Shown one piece after another: positions 13,378 to 14,453 of a stretch of DNA of 14,453 nucleotides (position 1 is the first letter of the stretch; each line of letters opens with the position of its first letter). Under the pieces are notes generated by a model that did no database searches, was not told where the DNA came from, and saw nothing but the letters and a program-made list of their open reading frames with translations. Made by a program: the position numbers and the translations under genes. The stretch lies in the NCBI GenBank assembly GCA_035528995.1, contig DATKXO010000418.1, positions 1 to 14,453 on the forward strand, given 5' to 3'. Source of the stretch: DATKXO01 sp035528995 (GTDB lineage: Bacteria > Planctomycetota > Phycisphaerae > UBA1845).

Positions 13378-14453
13378 GATGAAACCTGCCGAACGAATGA
13401 AGATCGCCCGCAACCCGATGCCCGAACAAGACCCCACCGTGCGGGCCACCAACTTCAAAGAGGTCAACCAGGGATACCAGCCGCCCGCCGCCTGCACCGA
13501 GGCCGAACGATGCCTCCAGTGCAAGGATGCCAAGTGCATCCGCGGCTGCCCCGTCGGCGTCAACATCCCCGCATTTGTCGACGCCGTCGCTAAGGGTGAC
13601 CTCTGTGCCGCCGCCGACATCCTCTTCGCCGACAACGTCCTCCCCGGCATCACCGGACGCGTCTGCCCCCAGGAGACCCAGTGCGAGGAACTCTGCGTCC
13701 GAGCCAAGAAGGGCTCCCCCGTGGGCGTCGGCCATCTTGAGCGGTTCGTGGCCGACTGGGCCCGCGAGCATCGCCAGGACCTCTTCGAGCCTCCGCCACC
13801 GACCGGCAAGCGCGTCGCCATCGTCGGCTCCGGACCGGCCGGCCTGACCTGCGCCGGTGAGCTGGCCAAACGCGGCCACGCCGTCACCATCTTCGAGGCC
13901 CTGCACACGCCCGGTGGAGTGCTGATGTACGGCATCCCCGAGTTCCGCCTGCCCAACCTCGTCGTCGAGGCCGAGATCGAGACCCTCCGAAAACGCGGCG
14001 TCGAGATCATCACCGACGTCGTCGTCGGCCGGACCTGCACCATCCCCGAGCTCATGAACGAGGAGGGCTTCCACGCCGTCTTTATCGCCAACGGCGCCGG
14101 CCTGCCCATCTTCCAGGGCATCCCCGGCGAGAACCTCAAGGGCGTCTATTCCGCCAACGAATTCCTCACCCGCGTCAACCTCATGGGCGCCTACCGCTTC
14201 GGCGAGACCGACACGCCGGTCATGCACGGCCACCAGATCGTGGTCGTCGGCGGTGGCAACACGGCCATGGACTCCGTACGGACCTCGAAGCGCCTCGGCG
14301 CCGACCCCGCCACCCTGGTCTACCGCCGCTCGCGCGAGGAGATGCCCGCCCGAGCCGAGGAGGTCAAGCACGCCGAAGAGGAGGGCATCGTCTTCCGCCT
14401 GCTGTGCAACCCGGTCGAGGTGCTTGGTGACGATGACGGCTGGGTCCGCGGCC
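13376..14453 (+). CDS. nfnB: NfnB-like (GltD/SudA family) NADPH-binding iron-sulfur flavoprotein, 3' truncated
   Basis: Large subunit of the Nfn-type complex; 359 residues are visible of an expected 460-480, and the frame runs off the window. N-terminal iron-sulfur region: RCLQCKDAKCIRGCPVGV with Cys46, 49, 54, 58, and RVCPQETQCEELC with Cys97, 103, 107, the usual ligands for two [4Fe-4S] clusters. FAD site: RVAIVGSGPAGLTCAGELA (146-164) and FEALHTPGGVLMYGIPEFRLP (173-193). NADPH site: VVVGGGNTAMDSVRTSKRLG (289-308), with YRRSREEMPAR after it. Starts at ATG 13376, 13379 or 13397 are possible; only a weak GAGAG precedes the first. It follows nfnA by 123 bases, the last 49 of which are the heptamer array. 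Pairing with NfnA indicates ferredoxin/NAD(P)H electron bifurcation or confurcation. A stand-alone glutamate synthase small subunit is less likely because no gltB is present. Confidence 0.9.
   Translation, partial: MMKPAERMKIARNPMPEQDPTVRATNFKEVNQGYQPPAACTEAERCLQCKDAKCIRGCPVGVNIPAFVDAVAKGDLCAAADILFADNVLPGITGRVCPQETQCEELCVRAKKGSPVGVGHLERFVADWAREHRQDLFEPPPPTGKRVAIVGSGPAGLTCAGELAKRGHAVTIFEALHTPGGVLMYGIPEFRLPNLVVEAEIETLRKRGVEIITDVVVGRTCTIPELMNEEGFHAVFIANGAGLPIFQGIPGENLKGVYSANEFLTRVNLMGAYRFGETDTPVMHGHQIVVVGGGNTAMDSVRTSKRLGADPATLVYRRSREEMPARAEEVKHAEEEGIVFRLLCNPVEVLGDDDGWVRG

Noticed and set aside
13337..14371. A 344-codon minus-strand frame opposite nfnB
   Set aside because: Antisense to clear iron-sulfur and FAD motifs; its start falls in nfnB and its end in the heptamer array.

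Overview
This GC-rich window reads as an ordinary chromosomal stretch from a free-living bacterium, most likely a planctomycete (Phycisphaerae-like). The evidence for that is indirect. There is a lone GspG-like pseudopilin with a classic FTLVE prepilin signal, a tandem hairpin repeat built on the CACTGGCAG/CTGCCAGTG core that I associate with planctomycete genomes, a bacterial GH3-family acyl-adenylating enzyme, and mostly single-gene transcription units. No phage, transposon, CRISPR array, rRNA or tRNA is visible.

Layout, left to right. A 5'-truncated GT4/GT5-like glycosyltransferase (+) converges on a GspG-like pseudopilin (-), with a strong hairpin between them. A 354-base gap holds a near-consensus promoter and a long structured leader for the pseudopilin. 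A CPBP intramembrane protease (-) and trpC (+) start head to head only 2 bases apart, each with a promoter candidate inside the other gene's beginning. trpC converges with an 8-base gap on a large OPT-family transporter (-). A 298-base gap holds the OPT promoter and two tandem 37-base hairpin repeats. After it, all genes are on the + strand: a VUT/YhhQ-type queuosine-precursor transporter, a small lipoprotein, a short TruB tRNA pseudouridine synthase, a secreted thioredoxin-fold protein lacking its second active-site cysteine, a GH3-family enzyme, and the NfnA/NfnB pair (NADH-dependent reduced ferredoxin:NADP+ oxidoreductase type), with NfnB cut by the window end.

The genes mostly do not form one pathway. 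The only clear functional partnership is NfnA-NfnB, an FAD/iron-sulfur complex that links ferredoxin, NADH and NADPH pools. Most genes have their own sigma70-like promoter candidate with a 16-17 base spacer.

I do not see a convincing new multi-gene system. The best second-look items are regulatory: a seven-copy heptanucleotide array that runs into the nfnB start codon and can fold into a hairpin ending at the ATG; face-to-face promoters at CPBP/trpC that would give complementary 5' mRNA ends; possible leaderless starts; and the monothiol TlpA-like protein.
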